Positions 35,578 to 49,067 are shown, counted from the first letter of the stretch. The stretch: 64,000 nt of DNA from Malaya genurostris (GCF_030247185.1 NC_080572.1:118845928-118909927); one strand, 5' to 3'. Numbers and translations are program-made. Notes: generated from the sequence alone by a model not told the origin.

Positions 35578-36863
35578 TAGAGCTGTGCGCCGCCGCGCCA
35601 CGCCGCCGCCGCCGATAATTTCGACACGCCGCCAATTTAAGAAAAAGATGATCAGCGCGCCGGTTATCACATTTTAATCGTGCCGCCTATAATATTACAT
35701 CAGTCGAAAAAATGATTTTATCAATGTGGAAAATTGTTTACAGTTTTCATGAAAATTCATTGAAAATTACAGTACAGTTACTTTCCTCCTACTTATACTG
35801 AAAATCAGTACTACCGATGTCAACCGAAGCCAATGTCATTTGATTCAAAGCCTATTTTCTGTCTTTATTTAAAAGGTTTTGAGCTATTGGCACATTATCG
35901 GTCGCGACATCTGAAAATGAAAAATGGAACTAAAAAAAGGAGGGTTCTTCCGAAAAAAATAAATAATGTTAGGTTTTTTTCCGATTAACATTTTTTTTAG
36001 AAACCAGTGTAGTGTTGATTTCTCAGGTACTAGATTGTTTAGTGATCGAGTACCATTTATTTTGGATACTTTATTTGTTATTTCCGGGCATTTGCAAAAT
36101 GGTATTGAACAAAATTTCATGATCCATTCTAAATAAATGTTAGTTTTCGCACAATAGATTAAGATCAACGTTACCAACTCAAAGCAAAAACATTTTCTTC
36201 TACTTCTACTATGACTTTTCAAATGAATTTACCCGTTTTTATAAGAAATCGTTACAAATGTGAAGTAATTAAAATTTGAATTTGTTAATTTGATATTATT
36301 TTTGATATCTGAATGAATTTGAGCGCCTAATCGATTTTATGTTAATTACATACGTACGAAAAAGATATACTTATTTTTTGAGTTGATAAAACGATTTTTA
36401 TACATGATAATTATCAAATATGTAAAAAGCGATTTGAAAAATAGTTCCGAATAAAACTTCATATTTCTTGCTCATAATAAAAAAAACCCTTTGTATATGA
36501 ATGAAATATTTATTAAAACAATAGTCAACCATCTCAAAATATCGCACTTATATTCATCTCAATTTCTCCTCTAATTCGATGCATTCGAAAACATTTACCA
36601 TCTCCATTCACTACGTTGGCTTTGATGGATCACATAAACATTAGGATCGTTGATTGTAGGTCGACAAAACAATAAGATAGAGAAATTGTCCTGTGTGAAT
36701 CAATATTAAAATTTTTAATATGTTTATAATTGATTACGCCGAATCGCGCCGCCTCCGCCGCCGATGTTTTCAGGAAATAGCGTCACGCCGATTCGCCGCC
36801 GCCGCTGGTCAAAAAGACGTTACAGCCGCCGATGTTGACAATTTTGATCGGCGCACAGCTCTA
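35578..36863. mobile_element. Non-autonomous hAT-type element with GCC-rich ends
   Basis: The 8-bp duplication GTAAAAAC (35570-35577, 36864-36871) and inverted ends TAGAGCTGTGCGCCG mark it. Arrays of GCCGCC lie next to both ends, while the centre is very AT-rich. No transposase frame is present. Confidence 0.88.
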
Positions 36864-36871
36864 GTAAAAAC

Positions 36872-37020
36872 ACGTTCAAAAATGTACATTCTTTCATGCA
36901 TACACACAGACATTTTCCGATCTCAAGCTCAGCTGAGTCGAATGGTATGTAACACTATGGGTCTCCGAGGCTCCGTTTGAAAGCCGGTTTTCCGACACCT
37001 CTATTACCTTTTTATAGAGA
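36872..37020 (+). repeat. RepA 3' fragment
   Basis: ACACAGACATTTTCCGATCT and ACACTATGGGTCTCCGAGGC match the RepA end. The hAT element at 35578 is inserted just before this fragment. Confidence 0.7.
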
Positions 37021-37069
37021 AATGCTGAACTGGCATAATTCTTGATTAATTTGTTGCAGCTTCTGATCT

Positions 37070-37207
37070 TTGTTTAGATCTTACAAGCCAGGTGATCGTA
37101 GGATTGTAGCATCAACCATACAATGGCTCTGTACGCTTAAAAATCGACTGCGAAGTCTGTTGAAACAGAACGTCAAATTCCACGAAAAGAATATAATATC
37201 AAGGCTT
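37070..37207 (+). mobile_element. SINE family 2, fragment
   Basis: It shares CTTACAAGCCAG and CGAAGTCTGTTGAAACAGA with the copies at 12618 and 25130. It is diverged in the middle. Confidence 0.6.
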
Positions 37208-38885
37208 TAATCTGTAATCTTCTTGAAGCTGAATATCTTGATGCGCATAAAAATCTTATTCTGGCGGAGCAACGATTTTTCGCGAATAATGTTTATTGTA
37301 CGCACAAATAGGCTAATGACTGCTGAATCAAAACAACACCTCAAATAGCTGCACGAGTAGTACACGTGCAGATACACAAGTTTAAAAGTGGTACGACTTG
37401 TCGATATTGAAACATTTCGAATATGCTTTTTATTTGAATAGTTCAAGCTAAAAATAATGATCCGTAATTATTCTAAAAGTAGCTTACCGTAATCCATTAA
37501 CATTAAAAAAAACGAGCTTAATCCAGTGAGATGATACCTTTTTTTATCAATCCGCATGTTTTTTGCATGAATATTCTTCGGTGTTTTTTTTTGGTTCTCA
37601 TGACATTATTTTAATGACCGTCGTTTTAGGCGACAATTTGAGATTTTAATCACTTATTACTCTATAATATTGAAAATGCAAATCGGATCGAATTCGAATC
37701 TAAAAGTGTGACAATCGATTAAACATTCCATGATATGTCGAAGTAGGTTCCACTTTAGAGTTTACGGTTATTTATGGTACTTCCAGAGCCGATATTCAGG
37801 AACCAGCATAACCCAAACCGATTCACATGGCCATATGACGAATAAATTGAAATTCAAAACTCATCACCCCGTAATTCCAGAATCGGATAAAATTCATTAA
37901 TTTTGTATGGACCATAAATCCTTCAATTTGAATTTTTGTTTTTGAAATTCGATTTGGCCTTCTTTTAAGAAAACCGTTGAGCTTTGGGAAACGATTCGAT
38001 ACTGGAACCGGAATTCGAAAGCCAGTTTAACCGAAGTCAGTTAAATTCACCTGAGGAGCTGTATAGCTCACCTTCGATTCAAAATATTCGAAAATCAGTG
38101 TAGACATCTTTGAGAAATTGTAGTGCGAGTTCAATTTTTGGGTGCCTTCCGGATCGAAAATTGAATACCAATAAAACTGAAATAAGTTTATTTGGTTGTC
38201 GACTATTAAAATCAGCAGACCCGATAAGCCTCGTTAATTTATGTGAAATGAACATTTTTATACTAATTATCATGTAACCGGAAGTTGGATCTGACTGAAA
38301 AGCAAGATGTTTTATAGGATCTTAAAACTTTTCATTTGAATCATAGATAATTCTTAGATGTCATTTGAATCTTAGATCGGTTCAGCCATCTACGAGAAAA
38401 ACGAGTTACACAATTTTAATTTTGTTTCACATATCATTCTGTAACTCCGGAACCAGAAGTCGGATCCAAACATAATTCAGAAACCTTATTTGGAAGCATA
38501 CGACTTTTCATATGAATCTGAGTTTGTAGAAATCGGTTGAGTCATCTCCGAAAAAAATGAGTGAAATTATTTGTCACACACGCATTTGCTGATCTCGACG
38601 AACTGATTCGAATGGTATATGAGTGTTATGTTCTTCCAGCTTGCATTGCTGTAAGTAGTTTAAAACGATATAATTATGGAATTGCTTTCAACTCTAAAAT
38701 GCTGACATCATCTGGTTTACATATTTCATATTCGAACGATTATGTTGCCAAAAACGAACCGTGCTGAAATCGGTCCTAGGCAAATTGTCATGAAAAAAGA
38801 TGCTGTACACAGTCTTTTTGGTACTTAGAAACAATTGTATGTAACAGTATAAAAAGACGTTGCTCCCAACCATTGCTTTGTCATA

Positions 38886-40166
38886 AAGACTGTCCCAGAA
38901 AGTATGGACGCAACCAAAAACCGCTGCCATTTCGCAATGGTTCAGAATCTGTCAATTTTTATGGCTGCGTCCTGTTATTTACACTCTACTCTAACCACTT
39001 GTGCAGTTGTTTATTCGTTTTCATTAGTTTGTTTCGAAATGCGTGGACTTTCAGCAGAACAACGTCGAAAAATTGTGTACAAATGGTGCACAGAACGCGG
39101 ACTGTCACTGAGAAAAATAGTAAAAATGGAAGGAGTAAGTGAAAAAGCCGTGCGAAATGCAATCAGGAAGTTCGGTAAGGATAACACCTTTGAGGATAAA
39201 CCGAAAACGGGTCGAAAAAAGGTCCTGCTAACCCTCAGTTGGATAAACGTATGCTGAAGGCGTTCGAACAAAAGAAGGAGGTTTCAGTTCGAGATGTGGC
39301 AAAAAAAGTGGGCACTTCGAAGTCAAATGTTCTTCGTGCTAAAGAAAGTTTGAATCTTCGAACCTATAAGAAGCAGAAACAACCAAAACGTAGTCCGAAA
39401 CAAGAATCATCGATCAGGCCGAGGGTTCGAAAGCTGTACAATACGATTCTTGCTGAAAATTTGAACTGCGTAATCATGGACGACGAAACCTACGTGAAAC
39501 TCGATTACAAATCCTTACCGGGACCACAATATTATACGGTGCGAGAAGGGCAAGTGTTAAACCAGTCCGAGACATCGATTGAAGTCGAAAAATTTGATAA
39601 GAAAGCTATGGTCTGGCAAGCAATTTGTAGCTGCGGTAAGAAACCCTTTATCACCACTGCTTCAATGAACAGCGAAATATACATCAAGGAATGTTTACAA
39701 AAACGACTTCTACTCATGATTCGAAACCACAAGGATCCTGTTGTCTTCTGGCCAGATCTTGTTTCTTGCCACTACTCGAAATCAATCGTAGAATGGTATA
39801 CTACCAAAAATGTCACTTTCGTCCCAAGACATGAATCCACCAAATTGCCCACAACTTCGACCAATTGAGAAATTTTGAGCATTAACGAAGGCACATCTTA
39901 GGAAACATGTCTCGGCAGCCGAAACCATTTAACAGTTCGAAAAAGATTGTGTCAAAACTTGTCGCCAAGAAGACTGTACGGAATTTAATGAGGAACGTTC
40001 GCAAGAAGATGCGCCAGTCTACAATGGCTAAGTAGCAAATGTTGAGAATAATTTTCTGTTGTTGTAGTCTAATATTATCAGTAAATCGAATAAAATTTGA
40101 ATATCTAACACTTGTGAATTATTTACAGCGAAATCAAAGTGCGTCCATACTTTCTGGGATAGTCTT
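38886..40166 (+). mobile_element. DD37E mariner element, copy B
   Basis: TA flanks at 38884-38885 and 40167-40168. The inverted ends AAGACTGTCCCAGAAAGTAT have one mismatch in the right end. Length 1281 bp, opposite orientation to copy A. Confidence 0.92.
39040..40030 (+). pseudogene. DD37E mariner transposase, broken
   Basis: Better kept than copy A. The first part (from MRGLSAEQRRKIVYKWC) is open to about 39230. A frameshift leads to 39239-39868, which holds VIMDDETYVKLDY and FWPDLVSCHYSKS. A second shift near 39835 precedes CPQLRPIE, followed at once by a stop. Both catalytic Asp and the Glu can be seen, but not in one frame. Confidence 0.9.
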
Positions 40167-40590
40167 TACTGCTGGAATAGGAGGAAATATTGCTTACACA
40201 AAAATGTCGATAACTCCGTTAAAAATGGACGGATTTTAACAATCTATGGCTTGTTGGATAGCTATTACCGTGCGGAATCTAAGTCTGGAAACAAATTCTG
40301 TTTTCAAGGTCATGTGTGACAGATACTGAAAATTTTGACATAAAACTTCCTATAACTCAAAAAGTAAACATCCTATCTCAAAACCATTCAATAGCGTTCT
40401 GGGTGACGGGGAGACCTTTCATTTGCGATTAGTCTGAGACACACACACACACGCGCGCGGACATTTGCTCAGTTCGTCGAGCTGAATCGATTGGTATATG
40501 ATACTCGGCCCTGCGGACCTCAGGAAAATTTTCTAAAGCTTGAGTGAATTCTACGCCTATTTTTTATATTTATAAAAAAAGGTAAAAACT

Positions 40591-43500
40591 GTTACAAGGA
40601 ATCATTAATGACCAATTGAGGAAACGGAGACTTGAAGATCGCCACACAAACGTAAGAAATCTTCACACTTGGTAGCAAACCAAGAGATGCTCTTTAGGAC
40701 GACATGGACGACCGAGATCGTCATATTTCACGCACAATAAATCATTTCCAGCGTAACATTATAGAGGGTTCTTTTGTTACTGGGTAAATTTCCACTTGCT
40801 GTACGCAGTGATATGGAAAATGCCATTAAAGGCAGCTCAGATGTCCACTTGAGTTGTACTAAAGTACTATGTACTACGCTGACAACAAATCCATTTAAAA
40901 AGTGCTTGAATCGTGTCAACTGCCTATTAGAAGTGTAGCCTTTAAACTAAGCTCAATGCCATTGCCTTCGAATTTCATGTTTTAAATTGTGTTACTTTGA
41001 ACTTTATTCATCTATTCGAAACTTTCAACAGCATTCGCCTTTCTTTGCTTCGCCATGAAAATGTATATCTTTAAATAGTTTAATATTTACATTTTGTTGA
41101 ATATACTTACTGTCACCAACTACAAACTGCACGTAGAAATTATTTCACAGTTATTAAAAGTTCATTAAGTGACCATAACGATTTGCATTCAACTGAAAGT
41201 GCCACAAAATCAGATCCAGACATCTCTCACGATAATGAATACAACCATGAATAGCACTCAAACGAAGTGATAATGGTCCTTCACAATATTCCATGAAAGT
41301 GCGAAAGCAACTTCTCCCCTAGTTTCTCCATAATGCATAAAAGTGAACCTATACATGCAACTTTAGAATGTCTATTTTCGACATCATGTTATTGCTGGTA
41401 TTACATTCTGGCTATTCAGCGATAGTATAGAAGCTGAACTGATAAGCTGATATATCAATCAAAGCCACGGAACACATTATACTATCGTACTCGTAGCAAC
41501 CATATAACGATTGATACAAACGTGCAAATATGGAGTGTATATAAATGAAAGTATTTAAAGAATTGACTAAACTGTCGTTTGTTCCTACCAGCATTTGGAT
41601 GAGTTTGAATAGAGCCGGTAAAATTCCTATCAAAGTAAATGATGTATCATACCATGTCGTACGATTAATGTAAAACCTACAATTTTCTTTACTCCATTGA
41701 AAATTAATTAGACTCTGTATAACAGTATGGGAGGGGTGCTTCGTTACTGTGAACAATCACAAAACAATGCCTATTTAAATAGAACAAGCGGCTTTGCTGT
41801 TCTACGTCAGATCCAACCAGCATAACTAATTGTGTATTGATCGCGGCGTGCAACTGAACACTCTGTGACAATGTACTGCGAATTTATGTGGACTATTTCA
41901 AAGAGACAGATATATTTTTTATCCAGAACTGATATCCCACATCATGATGCTGCGGATAGTGAGAAATTTGAAATGAACCCTAATTGTATAGACCGCAGCC
42001 AGCAATGAATCCTCCAATCTGTGCCGACTTAGTCAATTATCTTCAATGATCTGCCTCCATTTTCAAATCGCCTCTCGTGATGACGCTTCAGAATCCGGGA
42101 TGTAGTTTATATTCGACACGTTCTTAATGCAATGTCGACCCACACTCTATCGTTCATATAAGGGAAAGCATGAATCACGGATCTTCGCATACCGCTAGTG
42201 TATCTTTCGTTATTGGAACAATTTTTTAAACAAGTGGAGTTTGTATTGTACATCTTTCAATTGGATATTAGAGCAAACGCTTTTCGGTACACATATTTAC
42301 ACAAAATCTAAACATATTTGCAAATGATATATCCTTTATTACCACTGTAGCTTAAGACTGCGAATAAAATTCGCAATCAGAAGTTGCCATCGTTCTTTTT
42401 ATTTGTATAGCATTTCAATACTATAAAGCTACCTAAAGCAAAATGCTTATGAAAACGAAGCAAATCTCTTGAGAATGAAATTTATCACACTATTTGTGCA
42501 GCCCGGCGAAACGGCCGACTAGGACAGACAGATGCTGTATTTGTTCTAACCATTTTCGAAGATGCTCTTCTTTTGCAGAATGAAGGTATCTCGACGACGG
42601 TTTCCTTTCATTGGAATCACATAGTGATAGCGACCATCCCGATTACCACTGGAAGTATCCGCTTGAGAAGAACAACATGAACAACGAATGAAGTAGAATG
42701 ACAACATGCGGAACTCCTCAGTCTGGAATGCGTTTCTCGTAAAAATAAAATCGTGAATGGGGAGAAAACGAACCGACCGTTTTCCGTTTTAGAAACTCTT
42801 TTCTTCAAAAACTAAGGCTATTGTACCAATAGTGAGCTCTCTGCAGTGAAGTCACCACGTCATTTACGTCAAATTACTCGACTTTTTGTCAACGAGTTGG
42901 TATGAATTCGTATGCAGTATCTTCAGTTTTGTTATAAGAAACAATATCACATGAAAAATAGTTCGACAAACGGGCAAAGCTGCTGTTATAGTAACGTAAA
43001 AATTTAGATAAATGCACCCACTTTCATCACATCCTTCGAGCCCATGCATCGTACAGAGATAACTCTTACTCTAACTAATGATTTTTGTATATGACATGAA
43101 TGGTGGGGCTGAGATGAATAGGGGTACCGTTACCCTGTGTCGTAAACTGAATCTAAAACAGAAATTTCTAAGGTCATATAGGAGCCTATTATTCAAGTTA
43201 GCGAAATAACTGAGAACAATAACAAGGTACTAAATTATGATTCGGAACAAGATTTTTCGTTCCAAGAAATTTTGCAGGCCATTCATCAATATACAAGATA
43301 TGGCTAGCTCTATGATACAGTTGGTACTAAGAATCCTTTCAGATCGGGGCTTGAAGATAAACAAGCTTCTTATATTTAGGACATTGCTTTGGCTGAGTTA
43401 AATGACATAATGGATTTGAGTGATCAAATTGTTTAGAGTGAACAAATTAAATAAAGAAAAATAAAAATTCAACTCTTCACTCCACAAAAAAAGAAACTTT

Positions 43501-44242
43501 CGCTGCGGAAATTTCTTGAACCGGTCTGGCACAAAACTGCACGTGAAATACCTCGTGTACACATACTATATTTTTTTACCCATACTCACATAGCAGTCCC
43601 ATATTGATTTTCGTCGTTTTTGAGTTAGGTTGATGGATGAAGTCTACTCTTAACATATCTTCAAACATTGCAATAAAAATTGTGAGTTTTTTTTTTTGAA
43701 AATATTAACCATTGTCTTTTTTAGCTCAGTGTTTATCATTTGAATTAATTTGATACAAAGTACTGTTAGTGAAACCAGTTTGAGCGCATTTTCAATATTA
43801 ATAAAAGAATGCCATACGATCGCATTAGCAGAAGGTTGAAGTTAGGGTCTAGAAAAACTTCTACTCTATCTATGCTGCTTTGATTTGTTGAATTACAAAA
43901 TGTTGTTTGAATGATGCTTTTTATCATGCAAAACATTGATATTTATTTCGTTGAACGATAATTCTGGAAAAAATTAGCAAAAATGATAATTTTTTTCATC
44001 ATTTAGACCCTAACCCAGTTCCAAACACGTAGAAAACTGAATTCTCGAAGAACGCTCTCAGCGTTATCTGGGAACTAACTATTATCTAACTTATAAAATC
44101 CGATTTTTTTAAAGATGGTCCAGCACCAAGTTATGAGGAACAAGACACTTTTAACCAGTTTAGACAAACATTTATACATTACGTTAAGAAATATCTGTAC
44201 GGTACTTTCCGAAGATTCAACAAATAAACACCGCAATTCTAT
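40591..44242. other. AT-rich region without supported genes
   Basis: Only short frames without domains. It contains a SINE family-2 fragment near 43325-43385 (minus) and a piece related to RepE near 43050-43140. Confidence 0.5.
43325..43385 (-). mobile_element. SINE family 2, small fragment
   Basis: ACTAAGAATCCTTTCAGATC and GGGGCTTGAAGAT match the middle of the copy at 25130-25348. Confidence 0.5.
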
Positions 44243-45252
44243 CAGGTGTACAACTTTGCTTCCGCCGTGTTTTTTCCCAAATTAAAAGCTTTATTGCGAA
44301 AAAGTGCTTACAGATGTATCAAAGTATTGTCCGTCGCTAGCGACAACTTTCTCCCATCTTTCCGGCAATTTTCGGATCCCGGCTCGAAAAAAGGAGTCCT
44401 TTTTTTTGTCCACGAAGCAATCCATTTTTCCAACTCTTCGAAGGAACTTCGAGCGTTTCCATGTACTTTTTGACCACTTTTGCGACGTGAGGCCGAGCAT
44501 TGTCGTGTTGGAAGATGGCTTTGTCATGTTGCTCTTGATATTGTGGTTGCTTTTCTTTAAGCGCGCGACTAAGGCGCATCAGTTGCGTTCGGTAGCGATC
44601 TCCTGTGATGGTTTCACCCGGTTTCAAGAGCTCGTAGTAAATCACACCGAGCTGATCCCACCAAATACAAATCATAACCTTGGCGCCGTGAATATTCGGT
44701 TTTGCCTTCGACGAAGTAGCATGCCCGGGCTTTCGCCATGACTTTCTGCGTTTAGGATTATCGTACGAACCCACTTTTCATCACCGGTTACGAATCGATG
44801 AAAAAAACCCTTACGATTTTGTCTTTGAAGTAGTTGCTCACATACAAATAGACGGCGCTCGATGTCCCTCGGTTTCAACTCGTACGGCACCCAGTTTCCT
44901 TCTTTCTGAATCATGCCCAGGGCCTTGAGACGTTTTGAAACGGCTTGCTGACTCACTCCCAATGATTCGGCAAGCTCTTTTTGAGTTTGGCACGAATCTT
45001 CATCAAGCAATGCTTCTAGTTGTTAATCTTTGAAGGTTTTTTCTCTTCCACCACCATGTTTGTCTTCGACATCGAAATCACCATTTTTAAAACGTTGAAA
45101 CCACTCCCGACACGTTCCTTTACTCAGAGCAGCATCACCGGAAGCTTCTAAGAGCATTCGATGCGCTTCAGCTGCATTTTTTTTTTTCGAATTTCAACAG
45201 AAAAGTAAAACTTCCCGCAAATGGCGAGAATTGGGCACATAAACAGACATTT
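44243..45252 (-). pseudogene. mariner (DD34D-type) transposase, broken
   Basis: From MSVYVPNSRHLREVLLF at 45252, through QTQKELAESLGVSQQAVSKR, TGDEKWV (first Asp), HGAKVMICIWWDQLG and FQHDNARPHVAKVV (second Asp), to RKLPERWEKVVASDGQYF. The block that should hold the third Asp (PPYSPDxAPSD) is deleted after METLEV. Stops and frameshifts also occur. The low-coordinate end keeps a mariner-like terminus (GTGTACAACTTTGCTTCCG near 44247). The other terminus was not found. Confidence 0.88.
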
Positions 45253-46184
45253 TCGAGCGTTAATAATACGAAAACAAGAACAACTGTCACTGAAACGGCG
45301 ATGACAATTCGTTAGGCACTGTACACACTTACTTTAAAGGCATTATCATCTATGTATTTTGACCAGCCTCAGCCGGTACAGCCACCTATCGGAAAAAGGT
45401 AAGGTTAAAACCGAGGGTAAACAAAGCAACATAATAATAATAATAAATCTTCGGATATTAAACTCAGATGTGCTATTGATGATAATAAAAAGATGTTGAC
45501 AGGAACATTTGCAAAAACATGTTGTTTTTCGTACGAATTAATCATACGCTTTCTTTTGATATGGAAGGAGAGAGATTCAAATATGAAGAAGTTGTACACA
45601 GTTCTAAAATTCTTGCGATTTTACATCTTATAAGGTGCACATGAATGAATTGTCACAGTCCACGCAAATTTACTTGCAAGCATATGTAAAATTGAGTAAT
45701 TTGAAATTTACATTGTTTGAATTTAAATTAAATTAAAAACAAAAATCGGTAGCGTCACAAAGAAAGTTCGGCAATTGACTGGGTCACAGAAGCACATATC
45801 TGCATGTCAGATAATTGGTAGATATAAATGAATACAGCTGTGTAACTGTCCTAGCCAAGCGTAAATTACAGTCGGAGCATGTTTGACAAGATATGCCTGG
45901 AAATTAAAATCTTGGAATGACAGAGCTTGCACCTCTGATTTTACGCACTTTATACAATATATCCCGAATAATAATGTTTGACTATTCATTTATTCGTTCC
46001 AAAAACGGTCGGCCTAGTTAACAGTCATTGGAAAAGGCAATATTTTGTACTACATGGAATGAAAATTCCTAGGCCTCTCACAGAGAAGACGTGAATAGTT
46101 TCGAACCGTGTATATTTTTGTTGAGAACACTAGTGTTTGAATAACAGTTGATCGTGTCAGACGAGTTCTAGTTTTCATCAAGCT

Positions 46185-46400
46185 ATGGAAAAAGATGCTC
46201 CAGCGCATTCATGCGTAAAAGCAACGGTGAAAATGAATGATTTGCGGTACGGATCGATCCACCATCCCCCGTATTCTCCAGACCTTGCCCCCAGCGACTA
46301 TTGTCTATTTCCAAACCTGGAAGGGTTTCTCCAGGGAAAGAAATTCTCGTCGAATGCTGAGGTCATTGCAGAAACGGAAGCCTATTATCGACTTTTTCTT
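46185..46400 (+). pseudogene. mariner transposase C-terminal fragment
   Basis: HHPPYSPDLAPSDYCLFPNL carries the third catalytic Asp, followed by GKKFSSNAEVIAETEAYY. Nothing else of the gene is present. It does not belong to the element at 44243, which is on the other strand. Confidence 0.75.
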
Positions 46401-47639
46401 TGTTAGGCCGTTCCAGATCCGATCGATATGATTTCTAGTTAGTCTAATACTACGACCCCTTCTTGTTTAACCAAAAAAATATTCTGAACATCGTTCAGTT
46501 CTGTCACAATGTATTTTATGACAGTATCGTTTGTTATCATCCCCAAATGTATAACTAGAGTTTCGTGAAACAAAAAGGTATTCTATTCACTAATTATATC
46601 TCTAAGGTATTTAAAAAAATGCAAAATGCCTGGATCGTAAATATTAAACGTGAATCATCACACTGCATACAAAGGCTATTAGTTCAATGTACGCTTAATT
46701 ACAGAGAACAGACATCCAAGCTAGTGTGAGCCCATAAGAGATTGCTGGGCGCCTCTATAGGAGAATTGGTACTTGGTGATCGTCTTGCCAAATAACTGTT
46801 AAATTTCTTACACACATTGAAATCACTACTTGGATGTCTGTTCTCTTTCTGCAAGCGATTGCGTCGTTTGAAGTAAATTATGTACCTTGACAATGTTTGT
46901 TGTTCTTATTGATGCTAACTCATCACCTCTCAAAGAGAAGGAACTCATATGGCGGTGAAAAAAAAACACGATTCTGTGCGGTTTTAGATAGGGGAATATT
47001 ATGGTAATAATTTTATCACTATATCTTTTAGTCTACTCAAATGATTACTTCAACAAATTGCAAAACCCTTTTACGATGGAGAAAAGAGATGATCAGGTTT
47101 AGGGTATTAAACTCCGAATCCCGACACAAACCCGATGGGTTGGTGTATAGAACTAATAAATTTTCACGAGTTCGGGTACGTAAAAATAGTTTTGTTTTGT
47201 TCATGTTCAGACTCAGAAAAAAAAATCGGGTCGAGTACAGATAAAGATTTTTATCTTTAATCGGGTGCGAGTCGGGATTGGGTTTAAGATTTTACACATC
47301 CGATCATCTCTGCATATGATGAATGACACAGTATTGATAAACATATAAGCGGCTATCGCACCAATTATGAGTTTGTCAAAATAGCAAATTTCATACCTAT
47401 CTAGCAAACCGTCTAAAATAGAAAAAAATATTATCAAAACAATATACGCCAGCCACTTTCCAGGGTGCCCAATCAAAATATCATTTAATAAACATCGCAA
47501 TACAAAATCAAAACACCACTCCCGGTTGACTGAATCGCGTCTAGTTGGTACCATTCAAGTGCTGACTGGTGCAAAAAATACAAATGGTGAAAGACTGTGA
47601 GGTCCATTCTTTCGATGCCGATCGACATCAACATATTAC

Positions 47640-47767
47640 GCGTCGTTCACAGTAAAAGTAACTGAGGATTCGTCATCGTAAATAGGAATAGTAAACGAAA
47701 AGCAGAAAGCACAGAATAAACAAACGGCAAAAAGTAACACACTGTCTAGATAACTGTTTCGCGGCAT
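47640..47767 (-). CDS. Possible signal-peptide first exon
   Basis: ATG at 47767 in a good context (GAAAAATG) opens MPRNSY, then a hydrophobic core (LLFAVCLFCAFCFSF), then IPIYDDESSVTFTVNDA before TAA. The layout fits a cleavable signal peptide. Possible donors are ACT|GTGAAC (phase 0) and GC|GTAATA (phase 2). It is on the SorLA strand and 19.5 kb upstream of its first identified exon, so it could be the missing first exon. No exon with a propeptide cleavage site was found to link them. It may also be chance. Confidence 0.3.
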
Positions 47768-48484
47768 TTTTCAACACGGAGGTAGGGTGAATGAATGTTG
47801 CTGTGTGTGCGAATTGCACCTATTTACGACGCAATTTTAGTTGACATACAGTTGTGCGTCGAATAAGAAATGAAAAATGTATGTTGGATAAATTGATTTT
47901 GATCGCAAAAAAAATCGAAAACTCGGGAAGAATGGGATCCAATGGGAGATAGATAGTTCCTATTATCCTTCTTCGGACAGATCCAACCTAGAGACCGCGT
48001 GACAATCGCCGGAATATTACGAATTTCTGACATTTTTATATTGAACAGAGCCTGAAGCTCTGTTTTTGTTACCCTAAATTATCAGTTTTGTTTCATCGAG
48101 TGCGATTGATGCATAGTCGTATGGGATCGGTTATGCTCCCATCGTCTTGCTTATTTTCATGATTACAACCGCGCATCGTTTGAACTGCAAGTTAATTGGT
48201 ATATTAGGATTTTGGTCACAAAGAGAGATTAGATTATATTTTACATAGGCGTTCGATTGATGGTTCAATTCGGTGATGTCTTGCGAACATAAGTTTACCT
48301 TAAAGACAAATGCGAATGAATGAGTCACAGCAATCCCGACAGCCGGAGTTCCGTCAGTTTCAGATATCATTCGTTTCGTGAACCGAAGCGGAAAATACAT
48401 GTCAATACATAACATAATAAAACTTCAGAGCTTTCTCGGTAGTCGGCAACCTGGAGCAAGTAACAGATGATTAAATCATAAATA

Positions 48485-48710
48485 TAGAGCTCATATCTCA
48501 TTAGTAGAGTCGTCATGGTATTTTGCGGATTACTCGACTTTCAATCAATTTTAATTGTGATAAAATTGAATACAATATCTGAGCTTCGGCTTAAAAAAGT
48601 AATACCGTCAATGGATCGAACAGAGACAGCAGACCTCTCTTTAAGTTATTATTTTAGTATCTGAGATGAACAGTTGAGCTCAGATAACCGTTACCATGTA
48701 TACTGAAAAA
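48485..48710 (+). repeat. Interspersed repeat RepE
   Basis: It shares ATCTCATTAGTAGA, TACAATATCT and GAACAGAGACA blocks, in order, with 56765-57070. A weaker relative ends near 43140. Confidence 0.55.
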
Positions 48711-48894
48711 ATCTATTCTATCCAGTGATGCCTGTGGGAATTCAGATGATTGCTAGGTAATGTTCGGTATTGATCAGCATGCAGGTATCAATACAAATTA
48801 CACAATGTGCAACATTTTGTTATTCTCAAGATTTAAAAAGATCATTTCGCCACCTCAATTGGTCTTATCATAAAAACGGAATATCAACTTTTAA

Positions 48895-49003
48895 GCAGCC
48901 TGCTTGGGTTCGATTCCCAACCCCGCACATAGAATCAAACAGTTTTTCCGGTCAAAAGAGGTGAATGAGTTTAAGGTTTGAATCTCTATAATCTACACAA
49001 AAA
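48895..49003 (+). mobile_element. SINE family 1, 5'-truncated
   Basis: GGGTTCGATTCCCAACCCCG, then ACATAGAATCA and the tail GAATCTCTATAATC. It lies just upstream of the hAT nest. Confidence 0.7.
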
Positions 49004-49067
49004 AACGGAAAGATGGTTGTAACGACTGGAAGATAGGGATGTCCGATACCGAGTCGATACTTTAAGG

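Larger units (their letters stand above)
37505..40590 (+). repeat. Interspersed repeat RepB, copy 2, split by a mariner
   Basis: Same family and orientation as 2035-4760. The mariner at 38886-40166 interrupts it at a different place from the mariner in copy 1. It has an (AC)n(CG)n tract near 40440-40460. Confidence 0.75.

Noticed and set aside
42617..42808. Minus-strand frame with LLKRILPV before a possible phase-0 donor, considered as a SorLA propeptide exon
   Set aside because: One dibasic site and one weak GTAATC donor are too little; no acceptor or upstream continuity found.
47213..47554. 113-codon hydrophobic frame on the minus strand
   Set aside because: AT-rich sequence often yields hydrophobic frames; no family recognised. 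Kept only as context for the signal-peptide candidate.
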